Source of the DNA: Acidobacteria bacterium Mor1
GTDB lineage: Bacteria > Acidobacteriota > Polarisedimenticolia > Polarisedimenticolales > Polarisedimenticolaceae
Direction: 5' to 3'
Assembly (NCBI GenBank): GCA_001664505.1
Contig: CP011806.1
Location: 310,271-374,270 of the forward strand
Length of the DNA: 64,000 nucleotides
Shown here: positions 23,412-33,974 of the stretch, piece by piece
Layout of the letters: each line of letters opens with the position of its first letter
Position numbering within the stretch: position 1 is the stretch's first letter
Program-made: the position numbers and the translations under genes
The notes under the pieces: generated by a model
The model's database searches: none
What the model was told of the DNA's origin: nothing
What the model saw: only the letters and a program-made list of their open reading frames with translations

Positions 23412-24107
23412 ATGTCGCGGCGTTCCGAAGACGACGAGCTGTTGGCCACGGTAACCCACGCCAGGCTTCGGGCCGGGCAGGGGGACGTGGACGGCGCTCG
23501 CCGGATCCTGGAGCGCAGGCTGGCGGCCGACCCCGCCGACGCGGATGCCCGGCGGTTGCTGGAGACCCTGGGCGCGCCCCCCGCTCCGCCGCCGGCGCCG
23601 GAGACCGGGGTGGAGGTCGAGGCGGCCGCCTCGGAGCCGGTGGCCGGCCCCGAGGCCCCGCTGGACCGCACGGAGAGGCTCAAAGGATGGCTCCGAGGGA
23701 GCCGGGAGGATTCCACGATGGAACAGACGGCCACGCATGGTGCGGGCCTCGACGCCTGCCTGGAGCAGGTTCAGGACCTGGTCGAAGGAGTGCGGGCGGT
23801 ATTTCTCGTCGGCATGGACGGGATGATCGCCGCCGGATCGTCCAGATCCGAGGCGGGGACCTGGGAGTTCACCGTCGCCAGCTACATCGAGATCGTGCGC
23901 AAGACCGTCGCAGCCCACCGGGAAGGGGAGTTGGCGGGGCCCACGGAGCTGGTGGTGTCCACCTCCGATGCCCACTTCATCTTCCGGGCGCTGACCGATG
24001 AATATGCGCTGTTTACCATTCTGGATACCCGCAGCGGCAGCCTGGGACGGGCGCGCTTCGAGATGCGCAAGGCCGCCAACCAGATCCTGCCGGAGCTGAT
24101 GCTCTGA
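23412..24107 (+). CDS. TPR-like / Roadblock-LC7 domain fusion protein
   Basis: 231 aa, cytosolic. Residues ~9-52 resemble one to one-and-a-half TPR units (GDVDGARRILERRLAADPADADARRLLE). A Pro/Ala/Glu-rich linker (~55-88) follows, and ~112-230 is a Roadblock/LC7 domain (EGVRAVFLVGMDGMIAAG ... YALFTILDTRSGSLGRARFEMRKA). Roadblock proteins such as MglB regulate small GTPases, including MglA, which sets T4P polarity in myxobacteria. No GTPase gene is adjacent here. ATG 23412 has GAGG ~7 bases upstream. Function beyond the domain is inferred from its place between pil genes and accBC. Confidence 0.72.
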   Translation: MSRRSEDDELLATVTHARLRAGQGDVDGARRILERRLAADPADADARRLLETLGAPPAPPPAPETGVEVEAAASEPVAGPEAPLDRTERLKGWLRGSREDSTMEQTATHGAGLDACLEQVQDLVEGVRAVFLVGMDGMIAAGSSRSEAGTWEFTVASYIEIVRKTVAAHREGELAGPTELVVSTSDAHFIFRALTDEYALFTILDTRSGSLGRARFEMRKAANQILPELML

Positions 24108-24134
24108 GCCCCGTTCCCCGGTCCGATCTCCGGA

Positions 24135-24163
24135 TTGTCCGGGGGCGCCGGGGGTGCTAACCT
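24135..24163 (+). promoter_or_regulatory. Sigma-70-type promoter for accB-accC
   Basis: TTGTCC (24135-24140), a 17-bp spacer ending in TGC, then TAACCT (24158-24163): an extended -10 promoter, with a start near 24170 and a ~100-base leader to the accB TTG. Confidence 0.5.
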
Positions 24164-24268
24164 CAGCGGCTCGGGAGCGGCGAAATCGCCGCGGGACGCG
24201 CCTCGGGCGCGCCGTCGGGGGTGTGGCTCGCGCGCTGAGCCCGGGAACACACCCCAGGGGAGGGTCCG

Positions 24269-24760
<492 letters not shown>

Positions 24761-24779
24761 CGCCGGCGGCGAGGCCAAC

Positions 24780-26126
24780 GTGTTCCGCAAGATCCTGATC
24801 GCGAACCGCGGCGAGATCGCTCTCCGCATCATCTGGGCCTGCCGCGAGCTGGGCATCAAGACCGTGGCGATCTACTCCACGGCCGATGCCGACTCGCTTC
24901 ATGTGCGCTTCGCCGACGAGGAGGTCTGTATCGGACCTCCCCGTAACCAGGACTCGTATCTCAACGTCTCGGCGGTGATCTCCGCGGCCGAGATCACCGA
25001 TGCCGAGGCGGTGCACCCGGGCTACGGCTTCCTGGCCGAGTCGGCGCACTTCGCCGAGGTCTGCCGGGAGTGCGGCCTGACCTTCATCGGCCCCGAGCCC
25101 GACGTCATCCGCAAGATGGGGGACAAGGCGGTCGCCCGTTCGACGATGATGGAGGCGGGAGTCCCGACGATTCCCGGTAGCGAGGGGATTCTCGACGGTC
25201 CCGAACACGCTGCCGAGATCGCCGAGAAGATCGGCTACCCGGTGCTGATCAAAGCCTCCGCCGGAGGCGGCGGCCGCGGCATGCGTATCGCCAACGACGC
25301 CGACGAACTGGAGCGGATGTACAACGCCGCCACCGCCGAGGCGGGCGCGGCCTTCGGCAACGCCGAGGTCTACCTCGAGAAGTACCTCAAGAATCCGCGG
25401 CACATCGAATTCCAGGTGCTGGGCGATACCCACGGCAACATCGTGCACCTGTTCGAGCGGGAGTGCTCGATCCAGCGGCGCCACCAGAAGCTGGTCGAGG
25501 AGTCCCCCTCGGTGGCCCTGGACGACGACCTGCGCGCCCGCATGGCCGAGGCGGCGATCAAGGCCGCTCGCGCCGTGGACTACGTCAACGCCGGCACCAT
25601 CGAGTTTCTGCTCGATGAGGACAAGAACTTCTACTTCATCGAGATGAACACCCGGATCCAGGTGGAGCACCCGGTGACCGAGTTGGTCACCGGTATCGAC
25701 ATCATCAAGGAGATGGTGCGGGTTGCGGCGGGTGAGCCGATCTCGGTGACCCAGGACGAGATCGTCTCCCGGGGCCACGCCATCGAGTGCCGGGTCAACG
25801 CCGAGCATCCGGAGACCTTCGTACCGAGTCCGGGGAAGATCACGACCTTCCATTCGCCGGGCGGCCCGGGGATCCGCATCGATACCCACTGCCACGGCGA
25901 CGCCACGATCCCGCCGTTCTACGACTCGATGATCGCCAAGGTGATCGCCTACGGCGGTACCCGGGGCGAGGCGATCCTGCGCATGCGCCGGGCGATGGAG
26001 TCCTTCGTCATCGAGGGGATCCACACCAACGTGGCGCTCCAGCGGAAGATCGTCAGCGACGAGGACTTCGTCCGCGGCCGGATGTCCACGGCGTTCATGG
26101 AACGCTTCCTCGAGAAGAAGGGTTAG
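24780..26126 (+). CDS. accC: Biotin carboxylase subunit of acetyl-CoA carboxylase
   Basis: 448 aa, full length. It begins [16 protein letters not shown]. The ATP-grasp region has [13 protein letters not shown], the catalytic segment [18 protein letters not shown], and the C-terminal domain [11 protein letters not shown]. It carboxylates biotin on AccB using ATP and bicarbonate. The start is GTG 24780. It forms a two-gene operon with accB; a weak hairpin (26164-26182) followed by TTTT lies ~40 bases after the stop. Confidence 0.96.
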   Translation: MFRKILIANRGEIALRIIWACRELGIKTVAIYSTADADSLHVRFADEEVCIGPPRNQDSYLNVSAVISAAEITDAEAVHPGYGFLAESAHFAEVCRECGLTFIGPEPDVIRKMGDKAVARSTMMEAGVPTIPGSEGILDGPEHAAEIAEKIGYPVLIKASAGGGGRGMRIANDADELERMYNAATAEAGAAFGNAEVYLEKYLKNPRHIEFQVLGDTHGNIVHLFERECSIQRRHQKLVEESPSVALDDDLRARMAEAAIKAARAVDYVNAGTIEFLLDEDKNFYFIEMNTRIQVEHPVTELVTGIDIIKEMVRVAAGEPISVTQDEIVSRGHAIECRVNAEHPETFVPSPGKITTFHSPGGPGIRIDTHCHGDATIPPFYDSMIAKVIAYGGTRGEAILRMRRAMESFVIEGIHTNVALQRKIVSDEDFVRGRMSTAFMERFLEKKG

Positions 26127-26468
26127 CTCCGAGCCGACCTCCGGTCGAGCCCCGGGTGGGGGATCCCGGCCTGTTGCCGGGAACTGCCGTTTTGTGGGCC
26201 TCGTGACAGGCCCCCTGCGCCTCCCCCTTGCCTCGACGTCACCAGCCCGCCTCCCGTAAGTAGCCTTTTTTCAGCTATTTCCCTGCCTGCAACCGGAACG
26301 GTGCCACTCCGCGGCACCGCTTGACACTAATTTTCACGGGACCCATATTCGCAGCGATTCGAACAGTCTGAACTGCATAGCCAGTCGTCTGTTTATGGAT
26401 ATGCCTGGGTGGCCCGACACGACGTCGACATCCGGGGATTCCGCGACGTCGGGAGGTAGGTGGCATCG
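26127..26468. other. Intergenic region between accC and pilB
   Basis: 342 bases with no supported gene. It holds a terminator-like hairpin TCCCGGC-ctgtt-GCCGGGA (26164-26182) with TTTT at 26190-26193, a strong promoter (26321-26349) and a ~110-base pilB leader. Near the end of the leader, two copies of the palindrome CGACGTCG (26420-26427, 26444-26451) can pair just before the ribosome site. No known riboswitch class was recognised. Confidence 0.6.
26321..26349 (+). promoter_or_regulatory. Sigma-70-type promoter for pilB-pilT-pilC
   Basis: Perfect TTGACA (26321-26326), a 17-bp spacer, then CATATT (26344-26349). It predicts transcription from about 26356. Confidence 0.65.
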
Positions 26469-28184
26469 ATGGCAGTCAAGCTCGGTGAGATGCTGCTGAA
26501 AGCCGGTCTGATTACGCCGGCCCAGCTACAAGAAGCGCTCGAAGCCCAGAAGGCGAATGGCGAGAAGGTCGGGTTCAACCTGGTCCAGCTCGGCTACGTC
26601 AAGGAGGACGACATCACCCAGCTGCTCTCCGAGCAGTACGGCGTCCCCTCGATCAATCTGAGGCACTTCGAAATCGATGAGTCGGTGATCAACCTGATGC
26701 CGTCGGAGGTGTCCCAGAAGTACCTCGTACTTCCGGTGAACCGCACCGGCGCCACCCTGACCATCGCCATGGCCGACCCGACCAACGTGTTCGCCATGGA
26801 CGACATCAAGTTCATGACCGGCTACAACGTCGAGCCGGTGGTCGCCAGCGAACTGGCGATCCGCGAGGCCATCGAGCGTTACTACGGCTCGGCCAACGCC
26901 CTCGAACTCAAGAAGGTGATGGACGAGATGGCCGAGGCGGAAGCCGAGGCCCTCGAGGTGATGGAAGAGGACGAAGAGCTGGACATGCACCAGCTCGAGG
27001 CCGCGACCGAGGAAGCCCCGGTCGTCAAACTGGTCAACATCATCCTCACCGACTCGATCAAGAAGAGCGCCTCGGATATCCACATCGAGCCCTACGAGAA
27101 GGACTTCCGGGTCCGGTTCCGTATCGACGGCGTGCTCTACGAGATCATGCACCCGCCGATGAAGCTGCGGGACGCGATCATCAGCCGCCTGAAGATCATG
27201 GCCAAGCTCGACATCTCCGAGAAGCGCCTGCCCCAGGACGGCCGCATCAAGATCAAGATGAAATTGTCGGGCAAGTACAAGGAGATGGACTACCGCGTCT
27301 CGGTGCTGCCCACCCTGTTCGGCGAGAAGATCGTGCTTCGCCTGCTGGACAAGGACAACCTGGTGCTCGACATGACGAAGCTCGGCTTCGAGGTCGAGTC
27401 GATGCAGCGCTTCGAGCGGTCGATCCTCAAGCCGTACGGCATGGTGCTGGTCACCGGCCCGACCGGTTCGGGAAAGACCAACACGCTGTACTCGTCGATC
27501 GCCCGGGTCAACACCCCCGAGACCAACATCATGACCGCCGAGGACCCGGTGGAGTTCAACCTCCACGGGATCAACCAGGTCCAGATGAAGGAGCAGATCG
27601 GCCTCAACTTCGCCGCCGCGCTCCGCGCCTTCCTGCGTCAGGACCCCAACATCGTGCTGGTCGGTGAGATTCGTGACTTCGAGACCGCCGAGATCGCCGT
27701 CAAGGCGGCGCTCACCGGCCACCTCGTGCTCTCGACCCTCCACACCAACGATGCGCCGTCGACGATCAACCGGCTGATGAACATGGGTATCGAGCCGTTC
27801 CTGGTCTCGACCTCGGTCAACCTGATCTGCGCCCAGCGCCTTGTGCGCCGCATCTGCAAGGAGTGCCGCCAGACGATCAACATGCCGCCCCAGGCGTTGA
27901 TCGACGTCGGCTTCAGCGAGGACGAGGCAGGGGACGTGACCCTCTACAAGGGCGCCGGTTGCAGCAACTGCAACAACACCGGCTACCGCGGCCGCGTCGG
28001 TCTGTTCGAGGTCATGGAGATCTCCGACGACCTGCGCGAGCTGATTCTCTCGGGTGCCTCGGCGATGGAGCTGCGGGCCCAGGCCATCGACGACGGAATG
28101 ATCACCCTGCGCGGTTCCGGACTGCAGAAGATCCGCGAAGGGCACACCACCATCGAGGAAGTGGTTCGCGAAACGGTCCTCTAG
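26469..28184 (+). CDS. pilB: Type IV pilus extension ATPase PilB
   Basis: 571 aa. The N-terminal MshEN/GspE-N domain (~1-140) includes LGEMLLKAGLITPAQLQEAL. A secretion-ATPase core follows: Walker A GPTGSGKT (330-337), Asp box around residues 356-362, Walker B NIVLVGEIRD (394-403) and His box GHLVLSTLHTND. The tetracysteine zinc site has CKEC and CSNC. An acidic insert lies at ~150-182. It powers pilin addition through PilC. ATG 26469 is favoured (GGTGG 5-6 bases upstream); GTG 26460 is an alternative that sits too near GGGAGG. It heads pilB-pilT-pilC. Confidence 0.96.
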   Translation: MAVKLGEMLLKAGLITPAQLQEALEAQKANGEKVGFNLVQLGYVKEDDITQLLSEQYGVPSINLRHFEIDESVINLMPSEVSQKYLVLPVNRTGATLTIAMADPTNVFAMDDIKFMTGYNVEPVVASELAIREAIERYYGSANALELKKVMDEMAEAEAEALEVMEEDEELDMHQLEAATEEAPVVKLVNIILTDSIKKSASDIHIEPYEKDFRVRFRIDGVLYEIMHPPMKLRDAIISRLKIMAKLDISEKRLPQDGRIKIKMKLSGKYKEMDYRVSVLPTLFGEKIVLRLLDKDNLVLDMTKLGFEVESMQRFERSILKPYGMVLVTGPTGSGKTNTLYSSIARVNTPETNIMTAEDPVEFNLHGINQVQMKEQIGLNFAAALRAFLRQDPNIVLVGEIRDFETAEIAVKAALTGHLVLSTLHTNDAPSTINRLMNMGIEPFLVSTSVNLICAQRLVRRICKECRQTINMPPQALIDVGFSEDEAGDVTLYKGAGCSNCNNTGYRGRVGLFEVMEISDDLRELILSGASAMELRAQAIDDGMITLRGSGLQKIREGHTTIEEVVRETVL

Positions 28185-28225
28185 GCCGTTTTGCAGCACG
28201 CCCCCGCGGGGGATAGCGAGGTTCC

Positions 28226-29359
<1,134 letters not shown>

Positions 29360-30562
29360 ATGCCCAACTATAGCTGGAAGGGACGGACCCGCGGGGGTCA
29401 GGTCCAGGAAGGGGTGATGCAGGCGGAGAGCAAGGACGCCGCCATCTCCGCTCTTCGCAAGCAGCAGATCATCGTCACTGCGGTAACCGAGAAGGGCAAG
29501 GAGTTCGCGCTACCGAAGCTCGGCGGCGGGATCACCAAGAAGGAGATCTCGATCTTCACCCGCCAGTTCTCGGTGATGATCGACGCGGGTTTGCCCCTGG
29601 TGCAGTGCCTGGAGATCCTGGCCAGCCAGCAGGAGAACCGCGCGTTCCAGAAGATCCTGATGGCGGTGCGCCAGGACGTCGAGTCCGGCGCGACCCTGGC
29701 CGACGCGCTGCGCAAGCATCCCAAGGCTTTCGACGGGCTGTACTGCAACATGGTCGCCGCCGGTGAGGCCGGCGGTATCCTCGACACGATCCTGCAGCGC
29801 CTGGCTCAGTACATCGAGAAGATCGTCAAGCTGCGCGGCGCCGTCCGCTCGGCGCTGGTCTACCCGGTCGCGGTCATCGGTATCGCCGTGGCGGTGGTCT
29901 GGATCATCCTCTGGAAGGTCATTCCGACCTTCGCCACCCTGTTCGAGGGTCTGGGCGCCAGCCTGCCGCTGCCGACCCGGATCACGATCATGGCGTCGAA
30001 CTTCATCGGCCGCTGGTGGTGGCTGATCCTGCTGGCCATCGTCGGCACGATCGTGACCCTGGTGCGCTACCACAAGACCCACAAGGGTAAACGGCACATC
30101 GACGGCATCATGCTCAAGGTCCCGGTGTTGGGCATGCTGCTCAAGAAGATCGCCGTGGCCCGCTTCTGCCGCACCCTCGGCACCCTGACCGCCTCGGGTG
30201 TCCCGATCCTCGAAGGCCTCGAGATCACGGCGAAGACCTCGGGTAACGCCATCGTCGAGGACGCGATCATGGCTACCCGGGCCAGCGTCGAGGAGGGTAA
30301 GACCATCGCCGAGCCCCTGCGGCAACACTCGCTGTTCCCGGGGATGGTGGTGCAGATGGTCGCGGTCGGTGAATCGACCGGTGCCCTCGAGACCATGCTG
30401 AACAAGATCGCCGACTTCTACGAAGACGAGGTCGACGAGGCGACGGCGAACCTGCTCGCGCTGTTGGAACCGATCATGATCGTGTTCCTCGGCGTGGTCA
30501 TCGGCGGCATCGTGATCTCGATGTACATGCCGATGTTCGACCTGATCAGCAAGATCGGCTAG
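29360..30562 (+). CDS. pilC: Type IV pilus inner-membrane platform protein PilC
   Basis: 400 aa with the duplicated T2SSF domain. The first repeat has FTRQFSVMIDAGLPLVQCLEIL and AGEAGGILDTILQRLAQYIEK; the second has FCRTLGTLTASGVPILEGLEI and VGESTGALETMLNKIADFYEDE. TM helices lie near residues 168-190, 213-235 and 370-392. It is the hub on which PilB and PilT act. The gene starts immediately after the pilT stop and is followed by a strong hairpin. Confidence 0.96.
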   Translation: MPNYSWKGRTRGGQVQEGVMQAESKDAAISALRKQQIIVTAVTEKGKEFALPKLGGGITKKEISIFTRQFSVMIDAGLPLVQCLEILASQQENRAFQKILMAVRQDVESGATLADALRKHPKAFDGLYCNMVAAGEAGGILDTILQRLAQYIEKIVKLRGAVRSALVYPVAVIGIAVAVVWIILWKVIPTFATLFEGLGASLPLPTRITIMASNFIGRWWWLILLAIVGTIVTLVRYHKTHKGKRHIDGIMLKVPVLGMLLKKIAVARFCRTLGTLTASGVPILEGLEITAKTSGNAIVEDAIMATRASVEEGKTIAEPLRQHSLFPGMVVQMVAVGESTGALETMLNKIADFYEDEVDEATANLLALLEPIMIVFLGVVIGGIVISMYMPMFDLISKIG

Positions 30563-30567
30563 TCCGG

Positions 30568-30600
30568 ACGGGGCGCCGCGCGGCGGCGCCCCGTTCCCTT
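30568..30600 (+). terminator. Stem-loop terminator between pilC and pilS
   Basis: A perfect 12-bp stem ACGGGGCGCCGC / GCGGCGCCCCGT (30568-30579 with 30583-30594, 3-base loop) is followed by a weak pyrimidine tract TCCCTT. It may cause partial termination before pilSR. Confidence 0.6.
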
Positions 30601-30622
30601 ACCAAAGACGCGGTACGAGGGC

Positions 30623-32296
30623 ATGAACCAGCGGGAGCTCGCGAGACAGCAGCGCAAGTTGATGATCGTTCGCCTGGCGACGATCACCACGTTGCTGATC
30701 TCCGTCTACGCCATCGAGCTTCACGACGCGCCCGAGCTGAACTACGGGCCGCTGTTCTCGCTGGCCGCCGCGGGTTACGGCCTGGTGGCGCTCTACGCGC
30801 TGCTCTACCGTTTCTGGGCCGGGCGTCCGGCACTGCTCTGGTTCCAGCTCATCGGCGATGCCGGAGTGATCAGCGGCTTCGTCGCGATCACCGGCGGTCC
30901 GGCGAGCCCGATGTCCTTCCTTTACCTGCTGCCCATCGGGGTCGGGGCGATGTCCCTCTACCGGCGGGGCGGGATCGGGTTGGCCCTCATCTGTTGGTCC
31001 CTCTACGCCGGAGTCGTACTGTTCCAGCCGATCGCCCCGCTGGCCGCCAGCGGCGGCTACCAGGACCCGGGGCGGCTGTGGTACGCCCTGGTGGTCCACC
31101 TGCTGGGCATGATCGCGGTGGCGCTGCTCTGCTCCTACCTGTCGGAGCGGATCCGCGCCCAGGGGACCGAGCTTGCCGAGCGGCGGGGCGCGGTGCACCG
31201 GCTCCAGGCACTCAACGAGAACATCATCGGATCGATCAACAGCGGGCTGATCACCACCGATCTGTCCGGCTCAATCAACTTCCTCAACCGGGGCGGGCGT
31301 GAGATCACCGGTTACCGGCTGCAGGACCTCAACGGCACCCGCGTGCACCAGATGCTCGATCTGGACCCGGAGTTCCTCGAGCGGGTCCAGCCCCAGCTGG
31401 CCCGGCGGCAGCGGCTCCGCTTCGAGCGGTTCTTCCGCACCGCCGACGGCCGCACGATCTTTCTCGGCGTGGCGGTGTCGTCCCTCTCGGACCGCAGCGG
31501 TGAGGCCATCGGCTACCTGTTCATCTTCCAGGATGTGACCGACGTCCGCTCGCTGGAGCAGGAGGTGCGGCTCAAGGAGCGCATGGCGGCCCTGGGGCAG
31601 ATGGCTGCGGGGATGGCTCATGAGCTGCGCAACCCGCTGGCGGCCATGAGCGGGGCGGTGCAGTACCTGAAGGGTTCGCTGCGTCCGGAAGGGGAGACCC
31701 TGGAGTTGATGGACATCATCCTCCGGGAGTCCCAGCGGCTCGACCAGGCCATTCGCGATTTCCTGACCTTCGCCCGTCCCGGCAAGTTCGCCGCCACCGA
31801 GGCGGACCTGGTGCGCCTGATCGACGACAGCGTGAAGCTGCTGCGCAAGAGCAGCCAGTTCGTCAAGGGCCACGACATCGTCACCGAACACGACGCCGAC
31901 GAGATCCACTGTGAAGTCGACGTCAACCGGATGAAGCAGGTGTTCTGGAACCTGGCGACCAACGCCCTCAAGGCGATGCCCCACGGCGGTGCCCTGCGGA
32001 TCGGTGTCGGCATCGACGGCGAGCGGATCAAGGTCCGTTTCGCCGATGAAGGGGTCGGGATGACCGACCAGCAGAAGATGCAGTACTTCCAGCCCTTCGC
32101 CAGCAGCTTCGAGGAGGGCACCGGGCTCGGTGCCGCCATCGTTTATCGGCTGGTCGAGGAGCACGGTGGAAAGATCGAGGTCGACACGTCGCTCGAGAGC
32201 GGCACCTCGGTGACCATCGACCTGCCGCGGCGTACGTCGACGGCGGGGAATCAGTCCAGCGAACCCCTGGTATCGGCGGGAGGCCTCAGAGCGTGA
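30623..32296 (+). CDS. pilS: Sensor histidine kinase PilS
   Basis: 557 aa. About six TM helices fill residues ~12-175. A PAS domain spans ~196-310 (INSGLITTDLSGSINFLNRG). The HisKA dimerisation domain carries the phospho-acceptor H333 in GMAHELRNPLAAMSG, and the HATPase domain (~430-540) has the N box (WNLATNALKA), G1 ADEGVGM and G2 EGTGLGAAI. The TM-PAS-HK layout and immediate overlap with pilR (4 bases) fit PilS, which in Pseudomonas senses pilin in the membrane and controls PilR phosphorylation. Confidence 0.92.
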   Translation: MNQRELARQQRKLMIVRLATITTLLISVYAIELHDAPELNYGPLFSLAAAGYGLVALYALLYRFWAGRPALLWFQLIGDAGVISGFVAITGGPASPMSFLYLLPIGVGAMSLYRRGGIGLALICWSLYAGVVLFQPIAPLAASGGYQDPGRLWYALVVHLLGMIAVALLCSYLSERIRAQGTELAERRGAVHRLQALNENIIGSINSGLITTDLSGSINFLNRGGREITGYRLQDLNGTRVHQMLDLDPEFLERVQPQLARRQRLRFERFFRTADGRTIFLGVAVSSLSDRSGEAIGYLFIFQDVTDVRSLEQEVRLKERMAALGQMAAGMAHELRNPLAAMSGAVQYLKGSLRPEGETLELMDIILRESQRLDQAIRDFLTFARPGKFAATEADLVRLIDDSVKLLRKSSQFVKGHDIVTEHDADEIHCEVDVNRMKQVFWNLATNALKAMPHGGALRIGVGIDGERIKVRFADEGVGMTDQQKMQYFQPFASSFEEGTGLGAAIVYRLVEEHGGKIEVDTSLESGTSVTIDLPRRTSTAGNQSSEPLVSAGGLRA

Positions 32297-33768
32297 ACAG
32301 GATTCTCATCGCGGAAGACGAGCAGAGCCTGCGGGATGTGCTCAGCCTGATGTTGCGGCGCGAGGGCTACGAGGTGGTCGCCACCGAGTCCGGTGAAGCG
32401 GCGCTCCAGGCCTTGCAGCAGACCTCGACCGGCTTCGACGTGCTGATCAGCGATATCTCGATGCCGAAGATGGACGGCCTGGAGCTGCTTCGCGAGTCCC
32501 GGGTCTGCGCGGCGGATACCGCCGTGGTGCTGATGACCGCCTTCGGCTCCAAGGACACCGCAATCGAGGCGCTCAACGCCGGCGCTTCGTACTACGTCGA
32601 GAAACCCTTCGATCTGGACGAGATGAAGGTGGTGGTGCGGCGCACCATCGAGCAGAAGCGCATCGAACACGAGAACGAGGACCTGCGGGTCGAGAATCGG
32701 GATCTGCGGGCCGAGCTGAAGGACCGCTATCACTTCGACGGCCTGGTCGGCCGCAGCACCAAGATGCGCGGCATCTTCCAGTTGATCGAGCGGGTCGCCA
32801 CCACCGGCAGCACCATCATGATCTCCGGCGAGTCCGGCACCGGTAAGGAGTTGATCGCCAGGGCGATTCACTACAACTCCGGCCGCGGGGACAAGCCCTT
32901 CGTTTCGATCAACTGCGGCGCCCTGCCCAACGAGCTGTTGGAGAGCGAGCTCTTCGGCCACATCAAGGGGGCGTTTACCGGCGCGACCAGCAACAAGAAG
33001 GGCCTGTTCGAGGTCGCGCAGGACGGCACGATCTTCCTCGACGAGATCGGGGAGACCTCGACGGCGATGCAGATCAAGCTGTTGCGGGTGCTTCAGGAGA
33101 AGCGCATCCGCCCGGTGGGTGGGACCGAGGAAACCGAGGTCAACGCCCGGGTCATCACCGCGACCAACCAGGACCTGGAGCAGATGGTCAACGAGAAGTT
33201 GTTCCGGGAAGACCTGTACTACCGGATCAACGTGATTCCGATCCGCATGCCCGCCCTGAGGGAAAAGCCCGAGGACATTCAACCGCTGGCCGAGAACTTC
33301 CTCGACAAGTATCGGGATCTGGTCGGCAAGCCGATCGACGGCATCTCCAAGGACGCCATGGAAATGCTCGAGGGCTACCACTGGCCGGGCAACGTCCGCC
33401 AACTGGAGAACGTGATCGAGCGCGCCGTGGCCCTCGAGGCAGGGGACACCATCGGTGTCGAGAGCCTGCCGGCGGAGATCCGCAGCGGGTCCGGACCCCG
33501 GCGGCTGGTCGAGGTGATCCTGCCCGAGGCGGGGATCGACCTGGACAGCCATCTGGAGGACCAGCGGCGCCTGTACATGGTCGAGGCGATGAACCGCAGC
33601 GGCGGGGTGCAAACCCACGCCGCGGAGCTCCTGGGGATGACGTTCCGCTCTTTCCGCTATTTCGCCAAGAAATACGGCCTGACTTCCCGGGAGGGAGGTT
33701 CTCGTGAGCGGGAACTAAACGCCGACGCCGTCGAGCCCGTACCAGAGGGGCAGGGTTCGGAAGCGTGA
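32293..33768 (+). CDS. pilR: Sigma-54-dependent response regulator PilR (NtrC family)
   Basis: 491 aa. The receiver has the acidic pocket AEDE and phospho-acceptor D54 (LISDISMPKMDG), with Thr at MTAF and Lys at VEKPF. The AAA+ domain has Walker A GESGTGKE (179-186), the sigma-54 contact loop GAFTGA (226-231) and Walker B GTIFLDE (245-251). A C-terminal Fis-type helix-turn-helix follows (HAAELLGMTFRSFRYFAKKYGL). All residues needed for sigma-54 activation are intact. GTG 32293 overlaps pilS. Its likely target is the -24/-12 promoter of pilA 155 bases after its stop. Confidence 0.94.
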   Translation: MNRILIAEDEQSLRDVLSLMLRREGYEVVATESGEAALQALQQTSTGFDVLISDISMPKMDGLELLRESRVCAADTAVVLMTAFGSKDTAIEALNAGASYYVEKPFDLDEMKVVVRRTIEQKRIEHENEDLRVENRDLRAELKDRYHFDGLVGRSTKMRGIFQLIERVATTGSTIMISGESGTGKELIARAIHYNSGRGDKPFVSINCGALPNELLESELFGHIKGAFTGATSNKKGLFEVAQDGTIFLDEIGETSTAMQIKLLRVLQEKRIRPVGGTEETEVNARVITATNQDLEQMVNEKLFREDLYYRINVIPIRMPALREKPEDIQPLAENFLDKYRDLVGKPIDGISKDAMEMLEGYHWPGNVRQLENVIERAVALEAGDTIGVESLPAEIRSGSGPRRLVEVILPEAGIDLDSHLEDQRRLYMVEAMNRSGGVQTHAAELLGMTFRSFRYFAKKYGLTSREGGSRERELNADAVEPVPEGQGSEA

Positions 33769-33858
33769 CGCGCAATGTCAGTTTCCGTGATCTCGAACGA
33801 CAGCGATGGGCAGCGAAGCGGCCATCGGACGTCCGCCGGACACGGGAATTGAATCGGG

Positions 33859-33867
33859 TGCTATAGT
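33859..33867 (+). promoter_or_regulatory. Possible extended -10 element upstream of pilA
   Basis: TGCTATAGT (TGn plus TATAGT) without a good -35, about 56 bases upstream of the sigma-54 promoter. It could give basal sigma-70 transcription of pilA or be fortuitous. Confidence 0.35.
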
Positions 33868-33922
33868 CAAGTCGTTGAAAATAAAGTGAGTTGCGCTCAG
33901 GGTAGGCCCGGCGGGTGGGAGT

Positions 33923-33938
33923 TGGCACCGGGGTTGCT
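33923..33938 (+). promoter_or_regulatory. Sigma-54 (-24/-12) promoter of pilA
   Basis: TGGCAC-N5-TTGCT is an exact match to the RpoN consensus with correct spacing. It predicts a start near 33949, 26 bases before the pilA ATG. The gene just upstream encodes PilR, a GAFTGA-bearing activator. The ~85 bases before the promoter would hold PilR sites, but none was clearly defined. Confidence 0.92.
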
Positions 33939-33974
33939 CTAGGAGGGGCCGGACCCTTATTGGAGGCTGGATTG

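Noticed and set aside
26285-26305. Minus-strand TGGCAC ... TTGCAGG near 26299 as a sigma-54 promoter
   Set aside because: The spacing is about 8 bases rather than 5, and no gene follows in that direction.
26350-26468. c-di-GMP riboswitch in the pilB leader
   Set aside because: The conserved GEMM core and tetraloop/receptor sequences are not seen; only a simple pairing of CGACGTCG copies remains.
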